DNA of 64,000 bases from Chloroflexota bacterium. Its GTDB lineage: Bacteria; Chloroflexota; Anaerolineae; Anaerolineales; Villigracilaceae. This document shows positions 1-8,931 of the stretch, one piece after another. The first letter of the stretch is position 1. Each line of letters opens with the position of its first letter. A model generated the notes under the pieces. It ran no database searches and was not told the DNA's origin. It was given only the letters and a program-made list of their open reading frames with translations. The position numbers and the translations under genes are program-made. The stretch spans positions 152,339 to 216,338 of the forward strand of contig JACRLB010000007.1 of NCBI GenBank assembly GCA_016235445.1, written 5' to 3'.

Positions 1-4
1 CTGG

Positions 5-475
5 CTATTCAGCGGGTCTCATTATTTCATTGGCCTTTTCCAGCGGATACGCCCAAATCTCCCCTTTTACCCCTTTGGCTAAATAGAAGTCCCCGGCGCG
101 CACGGTCTCCACCCCTTCCAAAGTATTGACTGCCACCATGCGATCCGCGTCGCCTTCGGTAACATCGGTGAGAGGCACAAGCAGGGTAACCGCGCGTTTG
201 ATGCAAACTCCGGGTTCGAGCATCATATAACTTGCGTCAAATATCTCCGCATCCACCGGCCAGACGTCGTTCGGCTGGTCCAGTTCAAACACGAGCATAT
301 CCCCATTTTTTGCAATCAATTGAGCGCCCCAGGGGGTCGAAATCTGTTTTGTCTGTGGTTCATTCTTTGCAGGGGAAAAAGAAAATACGCCGCGTTTGAC
401 CATGCTTCGATACGGCCTGAAATTCAACGAGGCGATGATGGGATCATCTGAAGTTAGACTAATTGGCTCTTTCAT
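5..475 (-). CDS. PGDYG-like hypothetical protein
   Basis: This 156-residue soluble protein has no signal peptide or membrane segment. It holds two similar halves, each with a GD(M/F)-x-L core and an aromatic/Pro segment: one near residue 58 followed by WPVDAEIFDASY, and one near residue 128 (AGDFYLAKG). This resembles the small PGDYG domain, whose function is not established. The ATG is preceded on the minus strand by AGGAGAATT, a good ribosome binding site. The gene starts at the window edge and its downstream neighbour is unseen. The family call rests on motif resemblance only. Confidence 0.55.
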   Translation of the reverse strand: MKEPISLTSDDPIIASLNFRPYRSMVKRGVFSFSPAKNEPQTKQISTPWGAQLIAKNGDMLVFELDQPNDVWPVDAEIFDASYMMLEPGVCIKRAVTLLVPLTDVTEGDADRMVAVNTLEGVETVRAGDFYLAKGVKGEIWAYPLEKANEIMRPAE

Positions 476-609
476 AATTCTCCTGGCTCATATTATACCC
501 AGCGAAACTCTCATGTTAAATAGTCCATAAGTACGTCACATCATCTCTTGTACGGCGCAGACTGCCATGCTATAAGTGGCGGATACTCCACCATGGCACA
601 GGAAAATAC

Positions 610-1227
610 ATGAACAGACTCATCGTCATCGTCGGCGCGAGCGGGGTTGGCAAAACCACTCTGGCGCGCACGCTCGGCAAAAAAGGAAATTTTGCAACCG
701 CCTTCGAGCAACACACCGAAAGACCGTTTCAGGCGCTCTTCAAACAAGATGCAAAATACGCGCTCGCCAATCAAATGGACTACCTGCTCTATCGCGCCGA
801 ACAGGAACGCGAACTCCGCCAAAGCGACCTGCCCGCCTTAATGGACGGCGGCCTCGACCTGGATTTTCACGGCTTCACCCACCTCTTCCATACCCGTGGA
901 TTGCTCAACAACGCCGAGTACGATCTGTGCCGCCGCTTCTATTTTCATACCCGCAACCTGCTCCCGCCCCCAGACCTGATCATTGCCCTGAGCGCGGATT
1001 CACAAACCATCAGCGAAAGATTGGCCGCTCGAAACAGGATCAACATTGCGTCCAGTGAAGATGCGGGGTTGTTGGAGGGCTATGTCAACGAGTGGCTGGA
1101 ATCCATCCCTGAGTCGAATATCCTTAAGTTGAACGTCTCACGGGAAAATGCGGAATATTCTCACAGCCTCCCAATTATCCTTGATAAAATTTTGCTACCG
1201 TACATTTTCCTCGCAAAGAAACCCTAA
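610..1227 (+). CDS. P-loop deoxynucleoside-kinase-like protein
   Basis: The 205-residue protein begins with a Walker A loop (GASGVGKTT, residues 9-17). A glutamate follows near the first strand (FEQHTERPF), then a DGGLDLDF segment, and a lid-like RLAARNRI motif near 140. This order fits the deoxynucleoside kinase/thymidylate kinase-like P-loop family, which phosphorylates (deoxy)nucleosides in the cytosol, but substrate specificity cannot be read. The last eleven residues (from about LLPYIFLAKKP) and the stop codon lie inside a palindromic mobile element (1191-1298), so the native C-terminus was probably replaced by the insertion. The protein may be slightly truncated or extended. Confidence 0.7.
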   Translation: MNRLIVIVGASGVGKTTLARTLGKKGNFATAFEQHTERPFQALFKQDAKYALANQMDYLLYRAEQERELRQSDLPALMDGGLDLDFHGFTHLFHTRGLLNNAEYDLCRRFYFHTRNLLPPPDLIIALSADSQTISERLAARNRINIASSEDAGLLEGYVNEWLESIPESNILKLNVSRENAEYSHSLPIILDKILLPYIFLAKKP

Positions 1228-1298
1228 AGGTCTTTTCGGTGAATTGAGAATCTGCGAGGGAAAAAGAGACCTTTAGGGTTTGTGTGTACGGTAGAGAA
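1191..1298. mobile_element. MITE-like palindromic element, copy 1
   Basis: The element is 108 bp long and flanked by the perfect 8-bp direct repeat GATAAAAT (1183-1190 and 1299-1306), as expected of a target-site duplication. Its termini are imperfect inverted repeats (CTACCGTACA at 1195-1204, TGTACGGTAG at 1285-1294). Inside lies a second perfect inverted repeat, AAACCCTAAAGGTCT (1219-1233) against 1267-1281. It is non-coding, so it would need a transposase in trans. It carries the stop codon of the upstream kinase gene. A second copy in inverted orientation lies at 15161-15267. Confidence 0.85.
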
Positions 1299-1312
1299 GA
1301 TAAAATAAGAAA

Positions 1313-2113
1313 ATGATTCATTTGCGTTCTGTTCAGAAAAAAGAAATTCGTGAAGCGGATATTTTTCCATTCAACGTGCCTGCCATTCGTGTGTTGAAAG
1401 AAATTGAATTTCATGCGCCTGTCACTTTTTTTGTCGGTGAGAATGGCTCGGGCAAATCGACGTTGATGGAAGCGATGGCCTGCGCGATTGGTTCTGTGAC
1501 GGTGGGAAGTGAAAGCGTAAACACCGATCCTTCCCTCGCACATGCGCGCAAGCTCGCGAAATATTTCCGCCTCACGTGGACGAAACGCACGCGCAAGGGA
1601 TTCTTTTTACGCGCCGAGGATTTCTTTGGCTACGCAAAACAGATCGCGCAAACGAAGCGGGAACTGGAAGACGAACTGCAAAATGTGGACAGGGAATACG
1701 CAGGCCGCTCACAGCTTGCAAAAGACCTTGCAAAGATGCCGTACAAAAATGAAGCGGGCGCACTCCAACGCCGCTATGGAGACGGCCTCGATGCGCGCTC
1801 GCATGGCGAGGGGTTTCTGGCTTTGTTTCAATCGCGCTTCGTGCCAGGCGGCTTGTACCTTTTGGACGAACCCGAAGCCCCGCTTTCTCCACTGCGCCAA
1901 CTTTCATTTCTTTCCGCATTGAAGCAAATGCTCACTGAAGATTCGCAGTTCATCATCGCCACGCACTCACCCATCATCCTGGCTTTTCCAGATGCACAGA
2001 TATTGAATTTTGAAAATGGAGAAATCCGCAAGGTCGGCTATGATGAATTGGAACACGTGGCATTGACAAAAGAATTCCTGAACAACCGTGATGCATATCT
2101 CAGAAATTTATAA
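1313..2113 (+). CDS. ABC/RecF-type AAA ATPase
   Basis: The 266-residue protein has a complete ABC-type ATPase core. Walker A is GENGSGKST (about residue 43), a short charged coiled-coil insertion spans about 103-125, the signature is SHGEG (about 163), Walker B is LYLLDEPE (about 180), and the H-loop is ATHSP (about 214). There is no membrane domain and no transporter gene nearby. It matches stand-alone predicted ATPases (AAA_21-like) found in many bacteria with unassigned cellular roles. The start ATG lies just beyond the MITE and has no strong ribosome binding site, so expression may depend on upstream transcription through the element. Confidence 0.8.
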   Translation: MIHLRSVQKKEIREADIFPFNVPAIRVLKEIEFHAPVTFFVGENGSGKSTLMEAMACAIGSVTVGSESVNTDPSLAHARKLAKYFRLTWTKRTRKGFFLRAEDFFGYAKQIAQTKRELEDELQNVDREYAGRSQLAKDLAKMPYKNEAGALQRRYGDGLDARSHGEGFLALFQSRFVPGGLYLLDEPEAPLSPLRQLSFLSALKQMLTEDSQFIIATHSPIILAFPDAQILNFENGEIRKVGYDELEHVALTKEFLNNRDAYLRNL

Positions 2114-2151
2114 CCTTGTAATACATCCCACCCACAAATCGTCCAACCCAC

Positions 2152-2994
2152 ATGACCAGCAGAAGCATCTCCCACATTATCGAACCGCAACTCGTTATCG
2201 AAGGCGCGGGCGTTTTATTGAAGCGCTCCATCTCACCGCGCGCCAGCAACAATTACGATCCCTTCCTGCTCTTCGATCATTTCGCGTTCAACAACCCCCT
2301 TGAAGGCCCCAGCCGCGGCTTCCCCACCCACCCGCATCGCGGCATCGAAACCGTCACCTACATGCTCGAAGGCTCCGTCAACCACCGTGACAGCCTCGGC
2401 AATACGGGCAAAATCGGCTCGGGCGACGTGCAATGGATGACCTCAGGCCGCGGCATCCTGCACGAAGAAATGCCGCGCCGCGGCGAAAGCGGAAACATCT
2501 ATGGCTTCCAGCTTTGGGTCAACCTGCCCGCCGCGCAAAAAATGAGCCAGCCCCGCTATCGGGAAGTGAGCGCGGGAAGCATTCCCATTGTGGAAAAAGA
2601 CGGCGCGACCATTCGACTCGTGGCAGGAGAAGTGGATGGGATTCGCGGCCCCGTGACAGAGATCACCGCTTCGCCTCTTTACATGGACGTGAAGCTGGCT
2701 CCTGCTTCGAAATTCATTCTCCCCATCCCAAGCGGACACACCGTCCTCGCGTATGTTTTTAACGGCGCGGGTGAATTTTCAGGTGAGGTGGTTGAATCTG
2801 TCAGCATGGCAGTTTTCAACGACGATGGCGACCAGGTCGAGGTCAAGACAGATGCGGGCGTTCAATTCATGCTCATCGCAGGCGCACCGTTCAAAGAACC
2901 CATCGTCCCCTACGGGCCTTTCGTCATGAACACAGTTGAAGAAATTCAACAAACAATTGCAGAGTTACAAAATGGAACATTCATCAGACAATAA
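2152..2994 (+). CDS. Pirin family cupin protein
   Basis: The 280-residue protein has the pirin bicupin architecture. The N-terminal cupin carries the metal-binding signature PTHPHRGIETVTYMLEG (about residues 58-74) and a later HEEMP segment (about 103). The second cupin runs from about 150 to the end and is degenerate. Bacterial pirins are Fe-dependent cupins, some with quercetin 2,3-dioxygenase activity and others regulatory, so the exact role is unknown. It starts 38 bp after the ATPase gene on the same strand and may be cotranscribed with it. Confidence 0.85.
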   Translation: MTSRSISHIIEPQLVIEGAGVLLKRSISPRASNNYDPFLLFDHFAFNNPLEGPSRGFPTHPHRGIETVTYMLEGSVNHRDSLGNTGKIGSGDVQWMTSGRGILHEEMPRRGESGNIYGFQLWVNLPAAQKMSQPRYREVSAGSIPIVEKDGATIRLVAGEVDGIRGPVTEITASPLYMDVKLAPASKFILPIPSGHTVLAYVFNGAGEFSGEVVESVSMAVFNDDGDQVEVKTDAGVQFMLIAGAPFKEPIVPYGPFVMNTVEEIQQTIAELQNGTFIRQ

Positions 2995-3074
2995 CAAAAA
3001 AAAAAGGGAGTATCGCTAACGCTCAGGGTGACATGGAAAAGCAAGATTGAGAGAAAATTCCTGAATATATTTTG

Positions 3075-4685
3075 TCAGACAATTCCCATCTCTGCCAGGG
3101 CTTTTATCATGACCCCGACCCCAATCACGGAAACAATCAGCGCGCTCAATACTGGCAAGAGGCGAATAACCTTACCTTTTGATACAAATCGATCAAAGAG
3201 CCGTCCCGCATAAATAAACATCATCCCGATGGCGGTCAGTGCGCCTGCCAACCCCAAACTAAAAGCCAGCACCAATACCAAACCAAAGCCGATCCGATTC
3301 AATGCTATCGCGCCCAGCAATACAACCAAAGCAGAAGGGCAGGGAATTATTCCGCCTGATATGCCTAGCGTTAGCAAATTGCGCCATGTGACAGGTGAGC
3401 CGTCTGCGCCGGGAGGCAGGTGCGAATGATCGGCATGGTCGTGATCATGCTGATGATCATGGGCGTGAGGATGCGCGTGCGCGAGATCACGGGTATGTGA
3501 GTTTCCATGCGAAGCATGAAGCGCGATTCTGTACGAATGACCGATCTGCGCGGGGCGCGCTTTTTTCACAAGAGGTTGAATTGATGAAAACGCCGCAACA
3601 GGAGCTGGTGTTTTCTTTTTGAGAGTATTAAAAAATTCCTTCAATCCTGATGATTTGAATCTTTCGACCAAAATGTTGATGCCGATACCAACGATAAACA
3701 ATCCCGAAAGCAGGCTCATCCAGGGATATAACTTTTCTGGCACAATATATTGCGCCGCGAACAGTGTGATCAATCCCAACGCAAAAACGCCGAGCGTGTG
3801 TGTAATGGTGGTGGTCAACCCTAGATAAACAGCATGTTTAATAGTGCCGCGCGAACCTACTAAATACGCGCCGACAATCGTCTTGCCGTGACCGGGTGTC
3901 ATGGCGTGCATTGCGCCCCAAATGAAGGAGACCAGAAGCCCGAACAGAATAGTGGGAAGTGTGAGATTCTGCAATGTGATGAGTTGAGTAAACGCATCGT
4001 TGCGATTGCCGCCAATCGCAACGATTGGCTGAGCGGCATCCGCCGAATTGTTCTGCATGGTCAGGGCGAGAGAGTCAATGCCAAGTGTGATCTGCCGCTG
4101 ATCCAACGGATTCGACAAAAGGTTTTGAGGATAAGAAGTGAGGCGGTTGCTGATACTCGCGGAGGAAAAGTCACCGCTCAATGTAACATCCTCTGCGGCA
4201 ATAACAATCTCGCGCCAGCCAATGCGTTCACTGTATGAATTATCAGCGAATGACAGGCTGGTCATTTGCGTTATGTTTGCAGTCGAGGCCTTGAATTCAC
4301 ACGTCAGGCGCAGGGTGGGCAAACCGCCTGCCCCGGCGGGGAAATCAACGGAGGAAGACCCTAAGGTTAAGCCTAGCGGTTTATTGTTCAGGAGCAGGCT
4401 CAGGTGCGGTTGAAGCGATTTGCATTTGTCCGCGTGATAAGCCTCGGCCTCCGAAGAATCTGCTTGACCATTTCCATTTGCGTCGAATGTCGTTATCTCC
4501 TGAAAAGCAGGGATCTCCGCCATGTCGAGCACAAAGTCAATGCCAATCGCATCACGGCTCACATCCAAGCCTGTGTAATGATTGATCGTGAAATTTCCCA
4601 GCGGGTGGGCAAAAGCAGCGGAAGTAACTGTTAGCGATATCAGCAAGGTGAGCAGTGCAGTGGAAATACGGCGAATTGTTTTCAT
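3075..4685 (-). CDS. NicO/RcnA-type nickel/cobalt transporter with N-terminal extracytoplasmic domain
   Basis: The 536-residue membrane protein starts with a signal peptide (residues 1-26, ending AFA-HPLG). It continues with a ~220-residue extracytoplasmic domain of beta-rich character that includes an EF-hand-like DANGNGQADSSEAE loop. The C-terminal half has the transporter helices with GAMHAMTPGHGKTI and GISGGIIPCPSALVVLLGA, both typical of NicO/RcnA/HupE-like exporters. A His-rich cytoplasmic loop (alternating HDH/HAH near residue 400) supports binding of Ni, Co or a similar ion. It lies last in a minus-strand run after the DUF4331 and TPR genes, so it may act on a metal used by that system. 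Confidence 0.8.
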   Translation of the reverse strand: MKTIRRISTALLTLLISLTVTSAAFAHPLGNFTINHYTGLDVSRDAIGIDFVLDMAEIPAFQEITTFDANGNGQADSSEAEAYHADKCKSLQPHLSLLLNNKPLGLTLGSSSVDFPAGAGGLPTLRLTCEFKASTANITQMTSLSFADNSYSERIGWREIVIAAEDVTLSGDFSSASISNRLTSYPQNLLSNPLDQRQITLGIDSLALTMQNNSADAAQPIVAIGGNRNDAFTQLITLQNLTLPTILFGLLVSFIWGAMHAMTPGHGKTIVGAYLVGSRGTIKHAVYLGLTTTITHTLGVFALGLITLFAAQYIVPEKLYPWMSLLSGLFIVGIGINILVERFKSSGLKEFFNTLKKKTPAPVAAFSSIQPLVKKARPAQIGHSYRIALHASHGNSHTRDLAHAHPHAHDHQHDHDHADHSHLPPGADGSPVTWRNLLTLGISGGIIPCPSALVVLLGAIALNRIGFGLVLVLAFSLGLAGALTAIGMMFIYAGRLFDRFVSKGKVIRLLPVLSALIVSVIGVGVMIKALAEMGIV

Positions 4686-4709
4686 AAGAACCTCATTGAA
4701 ATATTGCTG

Positions 4710-6035
4710 CTATTTCGCCTGCGCGAGTTGCAGGGATTGCAAAGTCTTTTTGGCCTGGCCGGCGGATAAAATAGAAAAGTGTGGGTTGATCTCCAGCGCG
4801 CGGGTGAGATATTCCTGCGCCTTGATTTTGTCGCCCAGTTCCAGCGCGATCATTCCCGCGTGATAATACAGGCGGGCATCCTGTGTGCCGAGCGCCATGG
4901 CATTCTCCATAAAGGTTTGCGCTTCTTTGAAGTTGCCGTTCTTATATTCGGCCCAGGCCGCGGCATCATAGCCATAGATATCCTTGCGAGACTTTAATTC
5001 AGATAGCGCCAGGCGCAGGGCATCCTGCACATGCAAATCGTGATCAGAATAAAAGTTGGCGAGTTGGCGGTTATAGATTTGCTGGTTGATTGCGGCCAGT
5101 TTTCCAATGTATTCGACAGTGTTATATTGAACCTTGGCCTGATCGGGTTGCCCTGTGATCTTATAAAGATCACCCAGCGCGGCGAGAAAATCCGGTTGAG
5201 GAATAATGTTGATCGCCTGTTGATAATATGCAATGGCTTCGTCATATTTCCCTTCGGCGGCGCGCACCTTGCCCAGTCCCGCCAGAGCGAGATGATAATG
5301 ATCGAAGATCCTCAACGAGGCTTGATAATAATTGCCAGCCTGTTTCACTTCCCCCATATTGAAATAAACATCGCCCACACGCAAAACATACCAGGCCACA
5401 CTTTCGCGCGTGCCGCCGGAGCGCAGCGCTTCACCTGCGGCGCGGCTGATGAGGTCCAGCGCGTCTGTCGGGTTGCCTTTGGCTTCCTCCAGCGCAGCGA
5501 GACGCGCCAGCACAGGAGGCGTGGCATTCTCTTTGAGCAGTTCGTTATAAATGGTCTCAGCATCTTGATAATTTCCAAGCGCAAGCTGTGTGTCGGCCAC
5601 AATTACCAGCGCGGAGATGTTCCTGGGGTTGCTTTCATAGACTCGTTGTGCCAGATCCAGCGCATGTTCGAAATCATGCTGGGCATAATACGCCGAAGCG
5701 AGGGAGGCGCCGGCAGGCGAATAACCCGGGATCAACTCAAGCGCTTTATTCAAACTTTCCTGCGCCCGTTGATACCCGGCCACATCGCCGGTTTCACGCG
5801 CCTGGCGCATATATAACTCGCCTAACATGCTGTAGCTTACAGCATCGGCAGGGTTTTGCTTGATCCTGTTCTGAAAAACCGTAATTGCATGATCCACCGG
5901 TGGAATATCTGCCAGCATGCTTCCGTCAATATCCCTGGCGGCTGGGAGGGCGGCAGGGTTGACCGCGGAGATGCGGGAATAAGCCAAAAGGGAAATAATG
6001 GATAATAAAAATAAAATTGCTTTACGGTTCTTCAT
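4710..6035 (-). CDS. Exported TPR-repeat protein
   Basis: The protein is about 441 residues. I prefer the ATG at 6035, which has a GGAG site 8 bp upstream, over the in-frame ATG at 6053. The N-terminus is a signal sequence or anchor (KAILFLLSIISLLAYS). From about residue 60 to the end the protein is a run of tetratricopeptide repeats (repeated A-x-Y-x-x-G/A and A-x-x-x-Y/F spacings), ending near residue 430. It sits between the DUF4331 gene and the metal exporter gene, 24 bp from the latter. A scaffold role in that system is an inference. Confidence 0.8.
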   Translation of the reverse strand: MKNRKAILFLLSIISLLAYSRISAVNPAALPAARDIDGSMLADIPPVDHAITVFQNRIKQNPADAVSYSMLGELYMRQARETGDVAGYQRAQESLNKALELIPGYSPAGASLASAYYAQHDFEHALDLAQRVYESNPRNISALVIVADTQLALGNYQDAETIYNELLKENATPPVLARLAALEEAKGNPTDALDLISRAAGEALRSGGTRESVAWYVLRVGDVYFNMGEVKQAGNYYQASLRIFDHYHLALAGLGKVRAAEGKYDEAIAYYQQAINIIPQPDFLAALGDLYKITGQPDQAKVQYNTVEYIGKLAAINQQIYNRQLANFYSDHDLHVQDALRLALSELKSRKDIYGYDAAAWAEYKNGNFKEAQTFMENAMALGTQDARLYYHAGMIALELGDKIKAQEYLTRALEINPHFSILSAGQAKKTLQSLQLAQAK

Positions 6036-6112
6036 TGTCAAACTCCATTTCATAAATCAGCATATAAGTATGGAGGCGGGTCGCCGCCTCCATACTTATT
6101 ATTGAATACCTG

Positions 6113-7156
6113 CTAGTTGGCAGGGGCGAGATACGGGAAGGTGTTTGTGAAGGCAGAGTCGTTTGCAACACAGTCTGTAGTCACAGCCCCATTCGTCACG
6201 AGGCCGAGTTCGATGTCGATCACATCATCGGCCAGGCCGCGTCCGTTGGGGAAGCCGGCGGCGGAGGAAGTGTCCACAGTAAGAATATCCGGGAGCAGGA
6301 AATCAGCCAGCGCATCCACAGTGGGATCGTTCGTGCCGTAGAATATCTGCAGGGTATCCACAACTTCACCGCGGAAATCGCGCTGATCGTTCTTCGGCTT
6401 GCCCGCATTGAAGGCATTCTTCTGTGAAGGCTCAGAGCCATTGGGTTCGAATGGGTTGTTGGGAATGAACACAGTGTTGATCGCGGGTCGGCCCATGCGG
6501 TCAATTTGTTTGCCCTTGAGCACGGTGCGTGCCCAAACGCCGACGTTATTCGAACCAAGCCAGGAACTCGGCACTTCCAGCACAATGGAGGAAACATTCA
6601 ATCCATTGAAGAAATTTGCGCCGGGAGCGCAGAAGTTCACGCTCAGGAAGGCGTTGAGGTCGAAGAAGAACGGGTCATCAAACACACCCGCGCGTAGCAT
6701 ACCGCCGCCAGGAATCGAGATGTTTTGGCCGGTCATACCTTTGGCCAGCACATGCCTGCCATCGCCATCGGAAAGGCGCAGTGTGACACTCTGGTTGAGG
6801 GAGGCATCGGCTGCGCCGAAACTGAGCTTGTAGGTGAGGGTCTCAACTTCAGTTTCGCCTTCATCGTCTGCTTGATTCCGCTGAACCTTGATCTCATACG
6901 AAGCGCCAGGACGGAACGTACCGTCATTCAACACACCAGCCAATGGGTTGACGTTCAAGATCAGCACCGTGTTGGCTGAATTGCTCGGGGATTGAAACGC
7001 ATATATATCGGTGATATCGAGTCGTGTATCGCCGCCCGGAGGGGTAAGCCCGGGAGCATCCAGATGATCTGCCGCTTTTGCAGGCATGGCAACCAAGCCA
7101 AATACTAAAGCCAGGGACATTAGGCTGTATAGCCCAACTGTCGAAATCTTTTTCAT
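6113..7156 (-). CDS. DUF4331 domain secreted protein
   Basis: This 347-residue protein has a clear signal peptide (residues 1-28, cleavage after AKA), and the mature part starts ADHLDAPGLTPPGGD. The DHLDAP start, the D-I-T-D-I-Y-A-F segment and the later NPF/GxP motifs are characteristic of DUF4331, a secreted family of unknown function often found with ECF sigma/anti-sigma pairs and TPR proteins. The ribosome binding site AGAGGAG lies just upstream on the minus strand. It heads the DUF4331-TPR-NicO run. Confidence 0.85.
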   Translation of the reverse strand: MKKISTVGLYSLMSLALVFGLVAMPAKAADHLDAPGLTPPGGDTRLDITDIYAFQSPSNSANTVLILNVNPLAGVLNDGTFRPGASYEIKVQRNQADDEGETEVETLTYKLSFGAADASLNQSVTLRLSDGDGRHVLAKGMTGQNISIPGGGMLRAGVFDDPFFFDLNAFLSVNFCAPGANFFNGLNVSSIVLEVPSSWLGSNNVGVWARTVLKGKQIDRMGRPAINTVFIPNNPFEPNGSEPSQKNAFNAGKPKNDQRDFRGEVVDTLQIFYGTNDPTVDALADFLLPDILTVDTSSAAGFPNGRGLADDVIDIELGLVTNGAVTTDCVANDSAFTNTFPYLAPAN

Positions 7157-7376
7157 GTTTTTCTCCTCTAAAATTTGGATTCGCTTTTTTATTTTTCAAC
7201 AATATACCAATCAAATAAAATTGAGACAGTCTGCCTCCTTTCCTCAGAAATGGTCAAGCCCGCGGGGTTTCTATCTATTCATACGCAGGCTCATTCATTT
7301 TGCATCTCTCGAAAGCGGGGCAATTTGACGTAGCGCTTAAATGCTTATTTTGTTGCCAGCCCGCAAGTTAAAACAA
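7157..7376. other. Intergenic region upstream of the DUF4331 gene
   Basis: This 220-bp non-coding stretch lies between the terminator of the sigma/anti-sigma operon and the DUF4331 start. It must hold the DUF4331 promoter. I cannot identify a confident ECF-type -35/-10 pair by eye. Confidence 0.4.
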
Positions 7377-7413
7377 AAAGGAGTATTGCGACTGACCGTC
7401 GCAATACTCCTTT
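7377..7413 (-). terminator. Rho-independent terminator of sigma/anti-sigma operon
   Basis: A perfect 16-bp stem (7377-7392 against 7398-7413) closes a 5-base loop. On the minus strand it is followed by CTTTTTGTTTT. It lies just after the stop codon of the anti-sigma factor gene. Confidence 0.85.
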
Positions 7414-7431
7414 GGCGGAACAAAATAAATC

Positions 7432-8241
7432 TTACAAATCGCTAAGAACCACAATATCGCCTGTCGGCTGTTGACTGCCTTGTTCAGGCTCAATCGAAAT
7501 ACCCAATGCATCGAACGACCCAATCACCGATTCAGAATTCAGGATCAATATCGCCTGCCCATGCACATCCATAGCCAAAAAGCCCGCACTCCTGGGCGTG
7601 CTTCCTTCGATCAACCAAACCTGATAAACCTTACCCGCCTCCAACGGGGCGAGGCCGGCGATCACCAATACAGCAGAGCGGCTGTTCGGGTCAGCGATCA
7701 ACTGTCCCTGAGCCTGAGGCCGCGTATCCGTCCCCTTCAGGGAAACCGTAATCACGTTAGACGGATTCACTTTGGGAGTATTCGCGTTGATTTGATTCAC
7801 CGAATTGTTAAGCTGATCAATCGAATTGGATTGGGCTACCAAAGCCGTGCCAAGCGCCGACACTTCCTTCCGTAATTGTGAAAGCTGGGAATTCAAAACA
7901 ACTGCCCAAAGGATGGCGGCGATAGCAGCCCCCAAGCTAAACATTTGGAATAAATTCTCCAACCGCATCACTCGCGGACGGGACGGCTGTTCCTGTTTCG
8001 AGGAGCCGCGCACACGCTGGTCTGCCGCGACACGCGCCATCAACGCATCCTTCGAGCGACGCGGAGGCTCCATCAGCGTTATTCCATAAGGCAGGGCCAA
8101 AGCCGCAGATCGCATTTCTTCCATTTGCGCGCGCGCTTCCGGGCGCTTGCGCAAATAAACTTCGACCTGTTCCCGTTCCTCATCGGTCAGGGCGTCAAGC
8201 GCATAAAAGGGAAGCAATTCTTCGATCTGCCTTATATCCAT
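7432..8241 (-). CDS. RskA-type anti-sigma factor
   Basis: The 269-residue single-pass membrane protein has an N-terminal anti-sigma domain (residues 1-50, starting IRQIEELLPFYALDALTDEE). A basic linker and one transmembrane helix follow (about 99-117, FSLGAAIAAILWAVVL). A short coiled coil and the extracytoplasmic RskA C-terminal domain complete it (about 165-265, with the Y-Q-V-W-L-I-E-G segment). By family knowledge it holds the ECF sigma factor at the membrane until proteolysis or a redox signal releases it. The start is 2 bp from the sigma factor stop, indicating translational coupling. Confidence 0.88.
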   Translation of the reverse strand: MDIRQIEELLPFYALDALTDEEREQVEVYLRKRPEARAQMEEMRSAALALPYGITLMEPPRRSKDALMARVAADQRVRGSSKQEQPSRPRVMRLENLFQMFSLGAAIAAILWAVVLNSQLSQLRKEVSALGTALVAQSNSIDQLNNSVNQINANTPKVNPSNVITVSLKGTDTRPQAQGQLIADPNSRSAVLVIAGLAPLEAGKVYQVWLIEGSTPRSAGFLAMDVHGQAILILNSESVIGSFDALGISIEPEQGSQQPTGDIVVLSDL

Positions 8242-8243
8242 TC

Positions 8244-8843
8244 TTATCCTTCAAACTCTTCTCTATCGAGTTCATCGCGTAATTTTTGCAAGCCTAAGCG
8301 GGCGCGTGTGTGAATCGTCCCAAGCGCCTCCCCGGTTGCTTCTGCAATTTCCTGCCGCGTCATTCCATAAAAATAAGCCATCTCGATTACCTGCCTTTGC
8401 ACCTGCGGCAGTGACTTCATGGCAGCGCGAACCTGGCGGCGGACAAATACCGATTGAGCCTGCTGCGGCACATCCATTCCCGGGTCAGGCATCTGCTCCA
8501 GCGCCGAGTCGGTATCGTCCATATCAGGCACAGCCTGCGGACGGGTGTTCTGTCTGCGATAGGTATCAATGGCAAGGTTGCGCGCAATCCGGAAGAGCCA
8601 GCTTGTAAAAGAGCCTCGCTGGGCTTCATAGGTAGCGGCGCTGCGCCACACGCGCCAGAAGGTTTCCTGAAGAATATCCTCTGCTACGGCCCGATCACCT
8701 GTCACTTTCAAGGATATACCCAACACGGTCGAGGCATGTCGGTCATAAAGGGTTTCAAGCGCGGCGCTATTGCCTCGAGCCACCTGGGCCGTGAGGATTT
8801 CGTCACTGGCTTGCTCAGGAGTTACCAATTCACGTGAACGCAA
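8244..8843 (-). CDS. ECF RNA polymerase sigma factor (SigK-like)
   Basis: The 199-residue protein has sigma region 2 (about 37-105, with DILQETFWRVWRSA and a FTSWLFRIARNLAID segment) and region 4 (about 135-190, QRQVIEMAYFYGMTRQEIA then a helix-turn-helix). It belongs with the SigK/RskA pairing because its partner directly downstream is RskA-like. The start is TTG, with an AAAGGAG site 9-10 bp upstream. A perfect 14-bp palindrome, TTAATACGTATTAA, lies immediately before that site (8860-8873). Its likely regulon includes the DUF4331-TPR-NicO genes next door, which is an inference. Confidence 0.88.
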   Translation of the reverse strand: MRSRELVTPEQASDEILTAQVARGNSAALETLYDRHASTVLGISLKVTGDRAVAEDILQETFWRVWRSAATYEAQRGSFTSWLFRIARNLAIDTYRRQNTRPQAVPDMDDTDSALEQMPDPGMDVPQQAQSVFVRRQVRAAMKSLPQVQRQVIEMAYFYGMTRQEIAEATGEALGTIHTRARLGLQKLRDELDREEFEG

Positions 8844-8859
8844 AAGACCACTCTCTCCT

Positions 8860-8873
8860 TTAATACGTATTAA
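8860..8873. promoter_or_regulatory. Palindrome upstream of ECF sigma gene
   Basis: TTAATACGTATTAA is a perfect 14-bp inverted repeat. It directly precedes the ribosome binding site of the sigma factor gene. It could be an operator or a short RNA hairpin. Confidence 0.45.
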
Positions 8874-8931
8874 GGCTTTGTTTGCATCTCTGTTTCAAAT
8901 TAATCGGGTGGCATAATTGTAGCACACCCTC

